Shown here: piece after piece, positions 48,943 to 57,553 of the stretch
Layout of the letters: every line of letters starts with the position of its first letter
How positions within the stretch are numbered: the first letter of the stretch is position 1
Assembly: GCA_963708865.1 (NCBI GenBank)
Contig: CAVPUC010000002.1
Location: 310,001-374,000 of the forward strand
DNA: 64,000 nt
DNA from: DAIDKA01 sp963708865
Lineage (GTDB): Bacteria; Pseudomonadota; Gammaproteobacteria; Steroidobacterales; Steroidobacteraceae
Reading direction: 5' to 3'
Translations under genes and position numbers: made by a program
Notes under the pieces: generated by a model
The model's database searches: none
Told to the model about the DNA's origin: nothing
The model's input: only the letters and a program-made list of their open reading frames with translations

Positions 48943-50618
48943 TGACAGAGAGTTTCGCCCAGCTTTTCGAAGATAGTCTCGCCAATCAACGCATCCGCCC
49001 CGGGATGATCCTCCAAGGGTTGGTGGTCGATGTCACCGAAGATGTCGTCATCGTCAACGTCGGACTGAAGTCCGAAGCCGTCATCCCCGTCGAACAGTTC
49101 AAGAACGAGCGCGGTGAGCTCGAAGTCAAGACTGGCGACATGGTCGAGGTGGCGCTGGATTCGGTTGAGGATGGCAATGGCGAGACGCGTCTGTCTCGCG
49201 AGAAGGCCAAGCGTGCCCGCACCTGGACGCGCCTGGAGACGGCCTTCAATGATTCCCAGATCGTGACCGGTGTGATCACCGGCCGCGTCAAGGGTGGCTT
49301 CACCGTCGAGATCGAGAATGTCCGCGCGTTCCTGCCGGGCTCGCTCGTCGATGTCCGCCCGGTCCGTGATACCTCGTACCTGGAAGGCAAGCCGCTCGAG
49401 TTCAAAGTCATCAAGCTCGACCAGAAGCGCAATAACGTCGTGGTGTCGCGCCGCGCCGTGGTCGAGCAGGAATTCTCCGCCGAGCGCAGCGCGCTCATGG
49501 ACAACCTGCAGGAAGGCGCCGTGGTGAAGGGCTCCGTCAAGAACCTCACCGACTACGGTGCGTTCGTTGACCTGGGCGGCATCGATGGCCTGCTGCACAT
49601 CACCGATATGGCGTGGAAGCGCGTCAAGCATCCTTCGGAAGTCGTCAAGGTCGGCGATGAGATCGAAGTGCGCATCCTGAAGTTCGATCGCGAGCGCTCC
49701 CGGGTGTCCCTCGGGCTCAAACAGCTCGGTGCGGATCCCTGGGAAAACATCGCCCGGCGCTATCCGCCCAACACCCGCGTGTTCGGCAAGGTCACCAACA
49801 TCGCCGACTACGGCGCGTTCGTGGAGATCGAGGACGGCGTCGAGGGCCTGGTGCACGTCTCGGAGATGGACTGGACCAACAAGAACGTCAATCCCGCCAA
49901 GGTCGTGCACACCGGCCAGGAAGTCGAGGTCATGGTGCTGGATGTGGACGAGGAGCGTCGCCGCATCTCCTTAGGCTTGAAGCAGTGCCAGGCAAACCCG
50001 TGGAAGGAGTTCGCCGAGAACTTCAACCGTGGCGATCGCGTCAGCGGCCAGATCAAGTCCATCACCGACTTCGGCATCTTCATCGGCCTGTCGGGCAACA
50101 TCGACGGTCTGGTGCATCTGTCGGATATCTCCTGGGACATGCCCGGTGAGGAAGCCGTGCGCAACTACCAGAAGGGCCAGCAGGTGGAAGCCATGGTGCT
50201 GGCCATCGATCCGGAGCGTGAGCGCATCTCCCTCGGCATCAAGCAGCTGGCCAAGGATCCGTTCTCGGCCTACATCGCCGAATTCCCCAAGGGCACCATC
50301 GTTCGCGGCACGGTCAAGGAAGTGGATGCGCGTGGCGCCATCATTGACCTGGGCAACGGCGTTGAAGGCCAGTTGCGCGGCTCGGATCTGGCCCGTGATC
50401 GCATCGAAGATGCGCGCACGGTGCTGAAGGTGGGCCAGGAGATCGACGCCAAGTTCACCGGCGTGGATCGCAAGACGCGCACCATTTCGCTCTCCATCAA
50501 GGCGAAAGAGATGCACGAGGAAGCCGAGGCGGTACAAAGCTACCGCTCCGAGCAGACATCGACCACGGGCACGAGCCTGGGCGATCTGCTCAAGGAACAG
50601 ATCGGCGATCGCAGCTGA
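48942..50618 (+). CDS. rpsA: 30S ribosomal protein S1
   Basis: S1 binds mRNA on the small subunit and allows initiation on structured messages. The 558 residues (E. coli 557) contain six S1 repeats at about 21-87, 105-171, 192-260, 277-347, 364-434 and 451-520; repeats three to five show the pattern DYGAFVDLGGIDGLLHITDM, DYGAFVEIEDGVEGLVHVSE and DFGIFIGLSGNIDGLVHLSD. The start MTESFAQLFEDSL at 48942 matches E. coli. The in-frame ATG at 48927 and TTG at 48906 would add 5 or 12 residues. The duplicated start region is described separately. Confidence 0.96.
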   Translation: MTESFAQLFEDSLANQRIRPGMILQGLVVDVTEDVVIVNVGLKSEAVIPVEQFKNERGELEVKTGDMVEVALDSVEDGNGETRLSREKAKRARTWTRLETAFNDSQIVTGVITGRVKGGFTVEIENVRAFLPGSLVDVRPVRDTSYLEGKPLEFKVIKLDQKRNNVVVSRRAVVEQEFSAERSALMDNLQEGAVVKGSVKNLTDYGAFVDLGGIDGLLHITDMAWKRVKHPSEVVKVGDEIEVRILKFDRERSRVSLGLKQLGADPWENIARRYPPNTRVFGKVTNIADYGAFVEIEDGVEGLVHVSEMDWTNKNVNPAKVVHTGQEVEVMVLDVDEERRRISLGLKQCQANPWKEFAENFNRGDRVSGQIKSITDFGIFIGLSGNIDGLVHLSDISWDMPGEEAVRNYQKGQQVEAMVLAIDPERERISLGIKQLAKDPFSAYIAEFPKGTIVRGTVKEVDARGAIIDLGNGVEGQLRGSDLARDRIEDARTVLKVGQEIDAKFTGVDRKTRTISLSIKAKEMHEEAEAVQSYRSEQTSTTGTSLGDLLKEQIGDRS

Positions 50619-50638
50619 CACCGTACCAGGCAGTGAAA

Positions 50639-50660
50639 CGGACGCCCGCGAGGGCGTCCG
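50639..50660 (+). promoter_or_regulatory. Stem-loop between rpsA and ihfB
   Basis: CGGACGCCC pairs perfectly with GGGCGTCCG around a GCGA tetraloop of the stable GNRA class. There is no T run, so it is more likely an mRNA processing or stability element than a terminator. ihfB begins 13 bases later. Confidence 0.5.
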
Positions 50661-50673
50661 GCAAAGGACCCTC

Positions 50674-50976
50674 ATGACAAAATCGGAACTGATTGAAGTC
50701 ATCACGGCCAAGCAGAAGCATCTGCCCGCCAAGGATGTCGAGCTGGCACTGAAGCAGATCCTGGAGATCATGAGCGATGCCCTGTCGCAGGGGGAGCGCA
50801 TTGAGATCCGCGGCTTTGGCAGTTTTTCGCTGCATTTCCGGCCGCCGCGTCAGGGGCGCAATCCCAAGACCGGCGAGGCCGTGGCGCTGTCGGGCAAGTA
50901 CGTGCCGCATTTCAAGCCCGGCAAGGACCTGCGCGAGCGGGTCAATGACGGCGCCGATCAGCCGATCCGGGACTGA
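50674..50976 (+). CDS. ihfB: Integration host factor subunit beta
   Basis: IHF-beta pairs with IHF-alpha to bend DNA sharply at specific sites. The 100 residues show MTKSELIEVITAKQKHLPAK, LEIMSDALSQGERIEIRGFG, the DNA-contact arm SFSLHFRPPRQGRNPKTGEA with the intercalating proline, and the basic end KYVPHFKPGKDLRERV. The gene follows rpsA, as in E. coli. Confidence 0.96.
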   Translation: MTKSELIEVITAKQKHLPAKDVELALKQILEIMSDALSQGERIEIRGFGSFSLHFRPPRQGRNPKTGEAVALSGKYVPHFKPGKDLRERVNDGADQPIRD

Positions 50977-51128
50977 TTCTCAAGCACTCGCCACCGGCTT
51001 GCGACTTCCAAAAGGTTCGACTCCGCTCACCGCGGTGTCGGAATCCGCCGCTACACTTGGCCGCTGCAACTGCGCACACTCAAAAAGTCTGCACCCGCAA
51101 TGCCAACGCGTCTTCCTCGAGGTACTTC

Positions 51129-52094
51129 ATGAGATCACTGCCGGCCATCCGGACCGCCGTATTTCCCGTCGCCGGACGCGGCACCCGGTTCCTGCCTGCC
51201 ACCAAGGCGAGCCCCAAGGAAATGCTGCCGGTGGTCGACAAACCGCTGATTCAGTACGCGGTGGAGGAGGCGCTGCTGGCCGGTGCGCGCAAACTGGTGT
51301 TCATCACCGGTGCCTCCAAACGCGCCATCGAGGACCATTTCGATTCAGATGAGGAACTCGAGCATCTGCTGGAGACGCAGGGCAAGAGCGATCTGTTGAA
51401 CCAGATTCGCAGCGTGCTGCCGTCGTATGCGACCTGTATCTATATCCGTCAGTCAGCGCCCCTGGGGCTCGGGCACGCCGTGCTGTGCGCCCAGCCGGCG
51501 GTCGGCTCGGAGCCGTTTTTTGTGCATCTGGCGGATGACCTGATCCGCGGGGAGCCGACCAGCTGCCTGGAACAGATGGCCGAGGTCTATGCCGCCAAGC
51601 GTGCCAGCGTGCTGGGTGTGGAGATGGTGCCGCACAAGGACACCGAGAAGTACGGCATCGTGGAGATCGAGGCCGACAAATCCAGTACCGGCCGGGTGCG
51701 CAGCATCGTCGAGAAGCCCAAGCCATCCCAGGCGCCCTCGAACCTGGCCGTGGTCGGCCGCTATGTCCTGACCGCCTCAATCTTCGAGCACTTGGCGCGC
51801 ATCGGCCGCGGTGCCGGCGGTGAGATTCAGTTGACCGATGGCATCGCGGCGCTGATGGGCGAGGAGGCCGTGTACGCCTATCGCTTCAGCGGCAAGCGCT
51901 ACGACTGCGGCAGCAAGCTGGGTTATCTGCAGGCCACGGTCGAGTACGCGCTGGGACATCCGTCGCTGGGTGAGGATTTCAGGAAGTACCTGGTCAGCAT
52001 TGCAGGCATGGTCTCCGCACCGGCAGCGCGCAAGGGCGCCTCACGCGGTGGCGCCCAGGGCAAGCGCGCCGGCACCTCGCGCCGCAGGACCTGA
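51129..52094 (+). CDS. galU: UTP-glucose-1-phosphate uridylyltransferase
   Basis: GalU makes UDP-glucose for polysaccharides and envelope glycans. The 321 residues show the nucleotide-binding loop VFPVAGRGTRFLPATKASPK, VDKPLIQYAVEEALLAGARK, PLGLGHAVLCAQPAVG, the catalytic-site FVHLADDLI (usually VxLxDDL) and YDCGSKLGYLQATVEYAL. The last 25 or so residues form a basic alanine/arginine/glycine tail not needed for the fold. The ATG at 51129 is chosen because family similarity starts just after; the frame is open further upstream. The 152 bases before it hold no recognisable element. Confidence 0.94.
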   Translation: MRSLPAIRTAVFPVAGRGTRFLPATKASPKEMLPVVDKPLIQYAVEEALLAGARKLVFITGASKRAIEDHFDSDEELEHLLETQGKSDLLNQIRSVLPSYATCIYIRQSAPLGLGHAVLCAQPAVGSEPFFVHLADDLIRGEPTSCLEQMAEVYAAKRASVLGVEMVPHKDTEKYGIVEIEADKSSTGRVRSIVEKPKPSQAPSNLAVVGRYVLTASIFEHLARIGRGAGGEIQLTDGIAALMGEEAVYAYRFSGKRYDCGSKLGYLQATVEYALGHPSLGEDFRKYLVSIAGMVSAPAARKGASRGGAQGKRAGTSRRRT

Positions 52095-52163
52095 CCGCGT
52101 CCGGGCACTGCGCTTGCATGTCTGTTGGAGGTCTTGGTCCCGTCCCTACCGAGGAGACCCTTC

Positions 52164-52433
52164 ATGGCCAATCGTCGAGTTCCCGATTCACCCAAAAAAC
52201 CCACGAAGCCGCTGCCCCGCGCCGCCGTGGCTGCGCCCAAAGTGCGCAAGCGCCGCGCCAGTGCCGGGGTGCCCGTCGTATCCGAAGATGAGCGCCGTGG
52301 AATGATCGCCTATTCGGCATACTTGCGTGCCGAGCGCCGCGGCTTTGCGCCCGGCGGTGAGGCGCTGGACTGGCTGCTCGCCGAGCAGGAAGTCGATGCC
52401 TTGTTAAACGCGGGTGTCACGCCGCCGCAATAG
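52164..52433 (+). CDS. Small DUF2934 protein
   Basis: This 89-residue protein has a basic, proline-rich amino half (MANRRVPDSPKKPTKPLPR) and a carboxyl DUF2934-like helix-turn-helix-shaped motif (MIAYSAYLRAERRGFAPGGE then ALDWLLAEQEVD). DUF2934 has no known function. A GAGGAG motif precedes the ATG at 52164. It lies 69 bases after galU and may share its transcript. Confidence 0.7.
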   Translation: MANRRVPDSPKKPTKPLPRAAVAAPKVRKRRASAGVPVVSEDERRGMIAYSAYLRAERRGFAPGGEALDWLLAEQEVDALLNAGVTPPQ

Positions 52434-52479
52434 AATCGTCACAGGCTCGAAGTCGTCCAGCGTCGGCCGAGGTCGGGGG

Positions 52480-52511
52480 TTGCCAAACTGGTTTGGTGTG
52501 GTATAACACCA
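52480..52511 (+). promoter_or_regulatory. Promoter with an overlapping operator-like dyad for the ABC exporter operon
   Basis: A -35 TTGCCA (52480-52485) and a -10 TATAAC (52502-52507) are 16 bases apart, with a TG just upstream of the -10. A perfect dyad TGGTGT-N6-ACACCA (52494-52511) covers the -10 box, the usual place for a repressor site. The repressor gene is not adjacent. Confidence 0.6.
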
Positions 52512-52554
52512 TCACAAGAAATCGGACGCCATTTCGGGGGCTTGCGGCTGGCGT

Positions 52555-53625
52555 ATGGACGAGAAGACCAAACTCCTTGAGCAGCTGCGGATCGACCGTG
52601 GCGATGGCGCACGTTCGACCCCGGATCCTCGACGTTCGGCACCGATTTGGCTGGTTTATGCTCTGATCCTGGTCATTGTCGCCGGCATCGGCAGCTGGCT
52701 TTTCCTCCGCCCCCACGCCTCGGGAGTCGCGGGCGCAAGTTCGGCGGCGGAGGCGAGCGAGGCGAGCGATGCCAGCACCAGCCCGGCCGCGACGCCGGGC
52801 AGCACCGCCCTCGATGCCTCCGGCTACGTCGTGGCGCAACGCCAGGCCACCGTCTCGGCCAAGGCGCTCGGTCGGGTGATTGATCTGCGCATCGAGGAAG
52901 GGCAGAAGGTCCACGAAGGCGAGATCGTCGCGCGTCTGGACGACACCAATACCCGTGCCATGCTGGCGGCCGCGCAGGCGACCCTGGCCCAGGCCCAGGC
53001 GAGCCTCGATGCCGCCAAGGTCGCCGTGGCCGATGCCGGGCCGATCTTCGAGCGCAACCAGAAGCAGCACACTGCCGCGGTGATCAGTGCGCAGGACTTC
53101 GATGCGGACAAGGCCACTTACAACGCCGTGCAGTCCGACCTCTACGTCAAACAGCGCATGGTTGAGGTCGCGCAGGCCAATGTGCAGGTGGCACAGCGCA
53201 ATGAGGACGACATGACCGTGCGCGCGCCGTTCGATGGGGTGATCACCGTGAAGGTGGCGCAGAAGGGCGAGATCGTCTCGCCCAATACCGCGGGCGGCGG
53301 TTTTGCGCGCACCGGCATCGGCACCATGGTCGACATGGACTCCCTGGAAGTGGAAGTGGACGTGAGCGAGAACTTCATCAATCGCGTGCATCTGGGGCAG
53401 CCGGCGACGGTGCGGCTGAATGCCTATCCGGACTGGAGCATTCCCGGCACCGTCAAGGCGATCATTCCGACGGCGGACCGCTCCAAGGCCACGGTGAAGG
53501 TGCGCGTGAGTTTCAAGGAGAAGGATCCGCGCATCCTTCCGGAGATGGGCGCGCGGGTTTCATTCCTCAACGATGCACCCGCGGCATCCAGCGCGCCCGC
53601 GACCGCATCCACTTCGCACAATTAA
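52555..53625 (+). CDS. Periplasmic adaptor of an ABC exporter (HlyD/MacA-like)
   Basis: This is the membrane-fusion component of an ABC-type exporter. The 356 residues have a cytoplasmic start, one transmembrane helix (IWLVYALILVIVAGIGSWLF, about 32-51), a low-complexity alanine/serine linker, then the lipoyl-like part (ASGYVVAQRQATVSAKALGR), a coiled-coil hairpin (about 140-215, alanine-rich) and the beta-barrel part (APFDGVITVKVAQKGEIVSP and VDMDSLEVEVDVSENFINRV). The ATPase gene follows after 16 bases and two permease genes come next, so the four genes form one operon. The substrate is unknown. Confidence 0.88.
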   Translation: MDEKTKLLEQLRIDRGDGARSTPDPRRSAPIWLVYALILVIVAGIGSWLFLRPHASGVAGASSAAEASEASDASTSPAATPGSTALDASGYVVAQRQATVSAKALGRVIDLRIEEGQKVHEGEIVARLDDTNTRAMLAAAQATLAQAQASLDAAKVAVADAGPIFERNQKQHTAAVISAQDFDADKATYNAVQSDLYVKQRMVEVAQANVQVAQRNEDDMTVRAPFDGVITVKVAQKGEIVSPNTAGGGFARTGIGTMVDMDSLEVEVDVSENFINRVHLGQPATVRLNAYPDWSIPGTVKAIIPTADRSKATVKVRVSFKEKDPRILPEMGARVSFLNDAPAASSAPATASTSHN

Positions 53626-53641
53626 TCGAAAGGGGAGTTCC

Positions 53642-54337
53642 ATGGCTGCTGTGGTGTCGATTCAGAACGTCGTGAAAAGCTATACCCGCGGTCGGCAGCG
53701 GGTCGAGGTGCTGCATTCCTTGAACCTCGAGGTGCAAAGCGGGGAGTTCCTCGGACTCATGGGTCCTTCGGGCTCCGGCAAGACCACGCTGCTGAATCTG
53801 ATCGGCGGCCTGGACAAGCCCGATGAGGGCCAGATCACCGTGGCCGGCGAGCGCCTGGACAAGCTGTCCGGCGCGCAGATGGCGGCCTGGCGTGCGCGGC
53901 ACGTGGGCTTTGTCTTCCAGTTCTACAACCTCCTGCCGGTGCTGTCGGCCGAACGCAATGTGGAGGTGCCGCTGCTGCTCACCAAGCTGTCGCGTGCGCA
54001 GCGCAAGAGCAACGTCGCCGCGGCGCTCGCCCTGGTGGGACTCTCGGACCGCGCCAGTCACAAGCCCACCGAGCTGTCCGGCGGCCAGCAGCAGCGCGTC
54101 GCCATCGCCCGGGCGCTGATTGCCGACCCCACGTTGCTGGTGTGCGATGAGCCCACCGGCGATCTGGATCGTGAAAGCGCCGAGGAGATCCTGCAGCTGC
54201 TGACCATCCTCAATCAGAAGCAGGGCAAGACCATCGTCATGGTGACGCATGATCCGCGCGCGGCGGCGTACGCCACCCGCCTGCTGCACATGGACAAGGG
54301 CACGCTCGCCCGCGATGAGTCGAGGACGGCGGCTTGA
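53642..54337 (+). CDS. ABC transporter ATPase, MacB/LolD type
   Basis: This is the ATPase of the exporter. The 231 residues show Walker A (GLMGPSGSGKTTLLNLIGG), the Q loop (FVFQFYNLLPVLSAERNVEV), the signature (TELSGGQQQRVAIARALIAD) and Walker B (LLVCDEPTGDLDRESAEEIL), with the switch histidine in VTHDPRAA. The sequence fits the group that partners with FtsX-type permeases, which export or extract rather than import. The ATG at 53642 has GGGGAG upstream. The stop overlaps the TTG start of the first permease. Confidence 0.93.
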   Translation: MAAVVSIQNVVKSYTRGRQRVEVLHSLNLEVQSGEFLGLMGPSGSGKTTLLNLIGGLDKPDEGQITVAGERLDKLSGAQMAAWRARHVGFVFQFYNLLPVLSAERNVEVPLLLTKLSRAQRKSNVAAALALVGLSDRASHKPTELSGGQQQRVAIARALIADPTLLVCDEPTGDLDRESAEEILQLLTILNQKQGKTIVMVTHDPRAAAYATRLLHMDKGTLARDESRTAA

Positions 54338-55494
54338 AATACCTGCCGCTCATCTGGGCGGCGCTGCGCCGCAAGCCGGCACGCACGCTGCTGACGTGCT
54401 TTTCGATCATCACGGCGTTCTTCCTGTTCGGCACCCTGCAGGGCATCAACGTCGGCATCGCCAAGATCATGGAGCTCACCAGCGCCTCGCACCTGATGGT
54501 CATGAGTCGGGTGAACGCCGGTGCGCCCATGCCCATCGCGCATGCCGTGCAGATCCGCTCGGTGCCGGGCGTGACGGCGGTCGCGCCGTTCAACGCGGTC
54601 ATCGGGACCTACCAGCAACCCAGCAATCCGATGATCGTCATCGGTACCGACATGGATGCGATGTTGAAGGTCAGCGCCGACCTGATCGTTCCCGCGGAGC
54701 AGGCGGCGGCGATGCGCCGCACCCGCAACGGCATCATTGTCGGTGTCACGACCGCGAAGCAGTATGGCTGGAAGCTCGGCGATCGCGTCCCGCTGCATGG
54801 CATTGCCACCAAGACCGACGGCACCACGGACTGGGCATTCGACATCGTAGGCTTTTATACGCTACAGCAGCCGGACTGGGCGACGCGCATTTTCGCCAAT
54901 TACGACTTCATCAACGAGGCGATCACGACCGGAAAGAATCAGGCGACGTTCTTCTACGTGGGGATCAACGACCCGGCGAAGTCGGCCGCCATCTCGCAGA
55001 TGATCGATGACCGGTTTGCGAATTCGCCGGATCAGACCAGCACATCCAACGAGAAGGACTACCTGGAAACGACGCTGCGGCAGATCGGTGACATCAACTA
55101 CCTTGTCAACGGTGTCGTGGGCGCGGTGCTCTTCACGCTGCTGTTCTTAACTTCCAACACCATCGCGCAATCAGTGCGCGAGCGCACCGCGGAGCTTGCC
55201 GTGCTCAAGACCTTGGGGTTCACGGATGCCGGCGTGCAGTGGCTGGTGCTCGCTGAGGCGCTGATTCTGGGCATGGTATCGGCGGCGCTGGGGGTGGCAC
55301 TGGCCTCGCGCGTCTTGCCGTGGGTGACCTCGGGTCCCGCGCTTTCCTCGCAGGGCATCGGTTCCATGCACGTGCCGCTCCTGGTCTATGGGGCCGCCGC
55401 CGTCGTCGCACTGCTGCTCGCGCTGATCAGCGGTGTGCCACCGGCGTTGCGCGCGCGGCGGCTGAATATCGTCGCCGCCCTGTCGGGGCGCTGA
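54334..55494 (+). CDS. FtsX-type ABC permease 1
   Basis: This is a MacB/FtsX-family membrane subunit. The 386 residues begin with a TTG (LKYLPLIWAALRRKPARTLL) overlapping the ATPase stop. One transmembrane helix lies at about 20-40, a large periplasmic domain follows (about 45-250), and three helices end the protein (about 255-275, 300-325, 345-370), with the conserved RERTAELAVLKTLGFTDAGV between them. The second permease gene follows after 12 bases, so the exporter is probably a heterodimer of the two permeases with the shared ATPase. Confidence 0.9.
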   Translation: MKYLPLIWAALRRKPARTLLTCFSIITAFFLFGTLQGINVGIAKIMELTSASHLMVMSRVNAGAPMPIAHAVQIRSVPGVTAVAPFNAVIGTYQQPSNPMIVIGTDMDAMLKVSADLIVPAEQAAAMRRTRNGIIVGVTTAKQYGWKLGDRVPLHGIATKTDGTTDWAFDIVGFYTLQQPDWATRIFANYDFINEAITTGKNQATFFYVGINDPAKSAAISQMIDDRFANSPDQTSTSNEKDYLETTLRQIGDINYLVNGVVGAVLFTLLFLTSNTIAQSVRERTAELAVLKTLGFTDAGVQWLVLAEALILGMVSAALGVALASRVLPWVTSGPALSSQGIGSMHVPLLVYGAAAVVALLLALISGVPPALRARRLNIVAALSGR

Positions 55495-55506
55495 AGGCCA
55501 AGCGCC

Positions 55507-56700
55507 ATGAAGACATTTTCGCAACTGCTCGCCGTATCCTCCATCAGCCTGCGCAGTCTGCCGTCGCGGGCGGCCTCCTCGGCGGTGATTGTCATCGGCA
55601 CGGCCGGCGTCGTGGCGGTGCTGTTGTCGGTGCTCGCGCTGTCGACCGGGCTTGCCGATGCCTTGACCGCCACGGGCAGCGCGGATCGGGCCATCGTGCT
55701 GCATGCGCAGGCGGCCAACGAGATTGGCAGCGGCCTGTCCCAGGATGCGATCCCCACCATTCTGGAGGCGCCCGGCATTGCCAAGGATCCGAATCACAAG
55801 GCCATCGCTTCGGCCGAAGCCATCGCCTCGGTCAATCTGCCACGGCTGGACAACGGCAAGTTGAGTGCGTTGACCTTGCGGGGCGTGTCGACCGATGAGC
55901 TGCTGCGGCTGCGGCCCGAAATGCATCTGGTGCAGGGGCGGATGTTCCGTTCTGGGCTGCGCGAGATCATTGTCGGCAAGTCTGCGCAGGAGCGGTATGC
56001 CAATCTGAGCGTCGGCAGCCAGCCGAAATTCGGCGACAACCAGTGGACGGTAGTCGGGCTGTTTGAAAGCGGTGGCGGCGCCCATGACTCCGAAGTCATG
56101 GGCGACATCGACACGGCGCTCGCCGCCTACCAGCGCAGCACCTACAACTCGGTGATCGTCAAACTCGATGGCAGCACCGGGTTCGAGACGTTGCGCAAGG
56201 CGTTGCTTCATGATCCCAGCCTGTCCGTGCAGGTGTTCAGGGAAAGTGACTACTACGCGCGTCAGTCGCAGACGTTTGCCAGTTTTCTGGGGCTCGTCGC
56301 CAAGGTGATCAGCATCATCATGGCCATCGGCGCGGTATTTGCGGCCTTGAACACCATGTACTCCGCGGTCAGCACCCGCGCCGTGGAGATCGCGACGCTG
56401 CGCGCCATCGGTTATGGCGCGCTCGGTGTGGTCGCCTCCGTCATCATCGAGGCACTGATACTTTCCATTTTTGGTGCGCTGGCCGGGGCGGCGCTCGCCT
56501 GGGCCGTCTTCGACGGCAATACCGTCAGCAGCCTCGCCAGTAATGGCGGACTGGCCCAGGTCGTGTTCCACCTGCATATCGGTTCGGCGCTGATCACGCT
56601 CGGGATTGTCTGGGCCTGCGTGGTGGGTTTGATCGGCGGCCTGTTGCCGGCGATTCGTGCCGCGCGCATTCCGGTGGCCACGGCGCTGCGCGCGATCTGA
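55507..56700 (+). CDS. FtsX-type ABC permease 2
   Basis: This is the second FtsX-family permease, 397 residues. The topology matches the first: a transmembrane helix at about 22-45 (SAVIVIGTAGVVAVLLSVLA), a periplasmic domain and three carboxyl helices, with VEIATLRAIGYGALGVVASV after the second helix. It is closer to permease 1 in arrangement than in sequence, so duplication would be old. It is the last gene of the exporter operon; the tautomerase gene begins 19 bases later and may be co-transcribed. Confidence 0.9.
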   Translation: MKTFSQLLAVSSISLRSLPSRAASSAVIVIGTAGVVAVLLSVLALSTGLADALTATGSADRAIVLHAQAANEIGSGLSQDAIPTILEAPGIAKDPNHKAIASAEAIASVNLPRLDNGKLSALTLRGVSTDELLRLRPEMHLVQGRMFRSGLREIIVGKSAQERYANLSVGSQPKFGDNQWTVVGLFESGGGAHDSEVMGDIDTALAAYQRSTYNSVIVKLDGSTGFETLRKALLHDPSLSVQVFRESDYYARQSQTFASFLGLVAKVISIIMAIGAVFAALNTMYSAVSTRAVEIATLRAIGYGALGVVASVIIEALILSIFGALAGAALAWAVFDGNTVSSLASNGGLAQVVFHLHIGSALITLGIVWACVVGLIGGLLPAIRAARIPVATALRAI

Positions 56701-56719
56701 CACAACAAAAGGAAGCTTC

Positions 56720-57100
56720 ATGCCATTGGCGCGTATCGATGTACCCCGCGGCAAGACCGCGGCGTTCCGACGGACCGTGGGCGATGTGGTCTATGAGTCC
56801 ATGCTCGACACCCTCAAAGTGCCCGTCAACGACCGCTTTCAGGTGATCGCCGAGCACGATGCGCAGGATCTGCTGCTCGATTCCAGCTACCTGGGAATCC
56901 GGCGCTCCTCCTCATGCATCATCATCCAGGTGACGCTGAACGAGGGGCGCACCGTCGAGCAGAAGCGCGCCTTCTATCTTGCGGTGGCCAATGGGCTGCA
57001 CGAACGGGCCGGACTGCGCCGCGAGGATGTGCTGATCAGTCTGGTCGAGGTGCGCAAGGAGGACTGGTCATTCGGCAATGGGGAGGCGCAGTACGCATGA
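56720..57100 (+). CDS. Tautomerase superfamily protein
   Basis: This 126-residue protein belongs to the 4-oxalocrotonate tautomerase/MIF-like superfamily. After removal of methionine the amino-terminal proline (MPLARIDVPRGKTAAFRRTV) is the catalytic base of the family. The length fits the two-motif group with a beta-alpha-beta repeat (SSSCIIIQVTLNEGRTVEQK opens the second unit). The substrate is unknown. Its stop overlaps the next ATG in an ATGA junction. Confidence 0.82.
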   Translation: MPLARIDVPRGKTAAFRRTVGDVVYESMLDTLKVPVNDRFQVIAEHDAQDLLLDSSYLGIRRSSSCIIIQVTLNEGRTVEQKRAFYLAVANGLHERAGLRREDVLISLVEVRKEDWSFGNGEAQYA

Positions 57101-57546
57101 ACGCCCGCCGCGCGCTGATTTGTGCCTGTGCGGTGTTGCTGAGCGGCACAGGCGCGGCCGCCACGCCCTCCCGCGGCGAAACCGAGGTGCGCGCGCTTGA
57201 GCAAGCCCAGGCCCGTGCCGCGGTGGCCGGCGACACGGCGACCCTGCAGCGCATTTTTGCTGCCGACTATCAGATGGTAAATCCTGCCGGCCAGATCACC
57301 ACCCGCGAACAGCTCCTGGCATTGTTGACCGGCGCGACACATCCGTACCGCTCGGCCACCTATACGACGGATCTGGTGCGCGACCTCGGGAACGTCATCG
57401 TCACCATCGGCCGAGAAGAGGTGGTGCCCAACCAGGGGCCCCAGGCAGGACAAGTGGTGCACCGGCGCGTAACCCAGGTGTGGGTGCGGGAGCAGGGCAC
57501 GTGGCGCTTGAGTATCCGCCACGCCATGGTCGTGCCGCCGGCCTGA
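57097..57546 (+). CDS. Exported NTF2-like (SnoaL/DUF4440) protein
   Basis: This is a 149-residue exported protein with a signal peptide (MNARRALICACAVLLSGTGA) and one NTF2-like domain of the DUF4440 kind (LEQAQARAAVAGDTATLQRI, FAADYQMVNPAGQITTREQL, then VTQVWVREQGTWRLSIRHAM). Members of this group bind small molecules or have unknown functions. It is translationally coupled to the tautomerase gene before it and is convergent with the next gene, 7 bases away. Confidence 0.85.
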   Translation: MNARRALICACAVLLSGTGAAATPSRGETEVRALEQAQARAAVAGDTATLQRIFAADYQMVNPAGQITTREQLLALLTGATHPYRSATYTTDLVRDLGNVIVTIGREEVVPNQGPQAGQVVHRRVTQVWVREQGTWRLSIRHAMVVPPA

Positions 57547-57553
57547 ATCGCCG

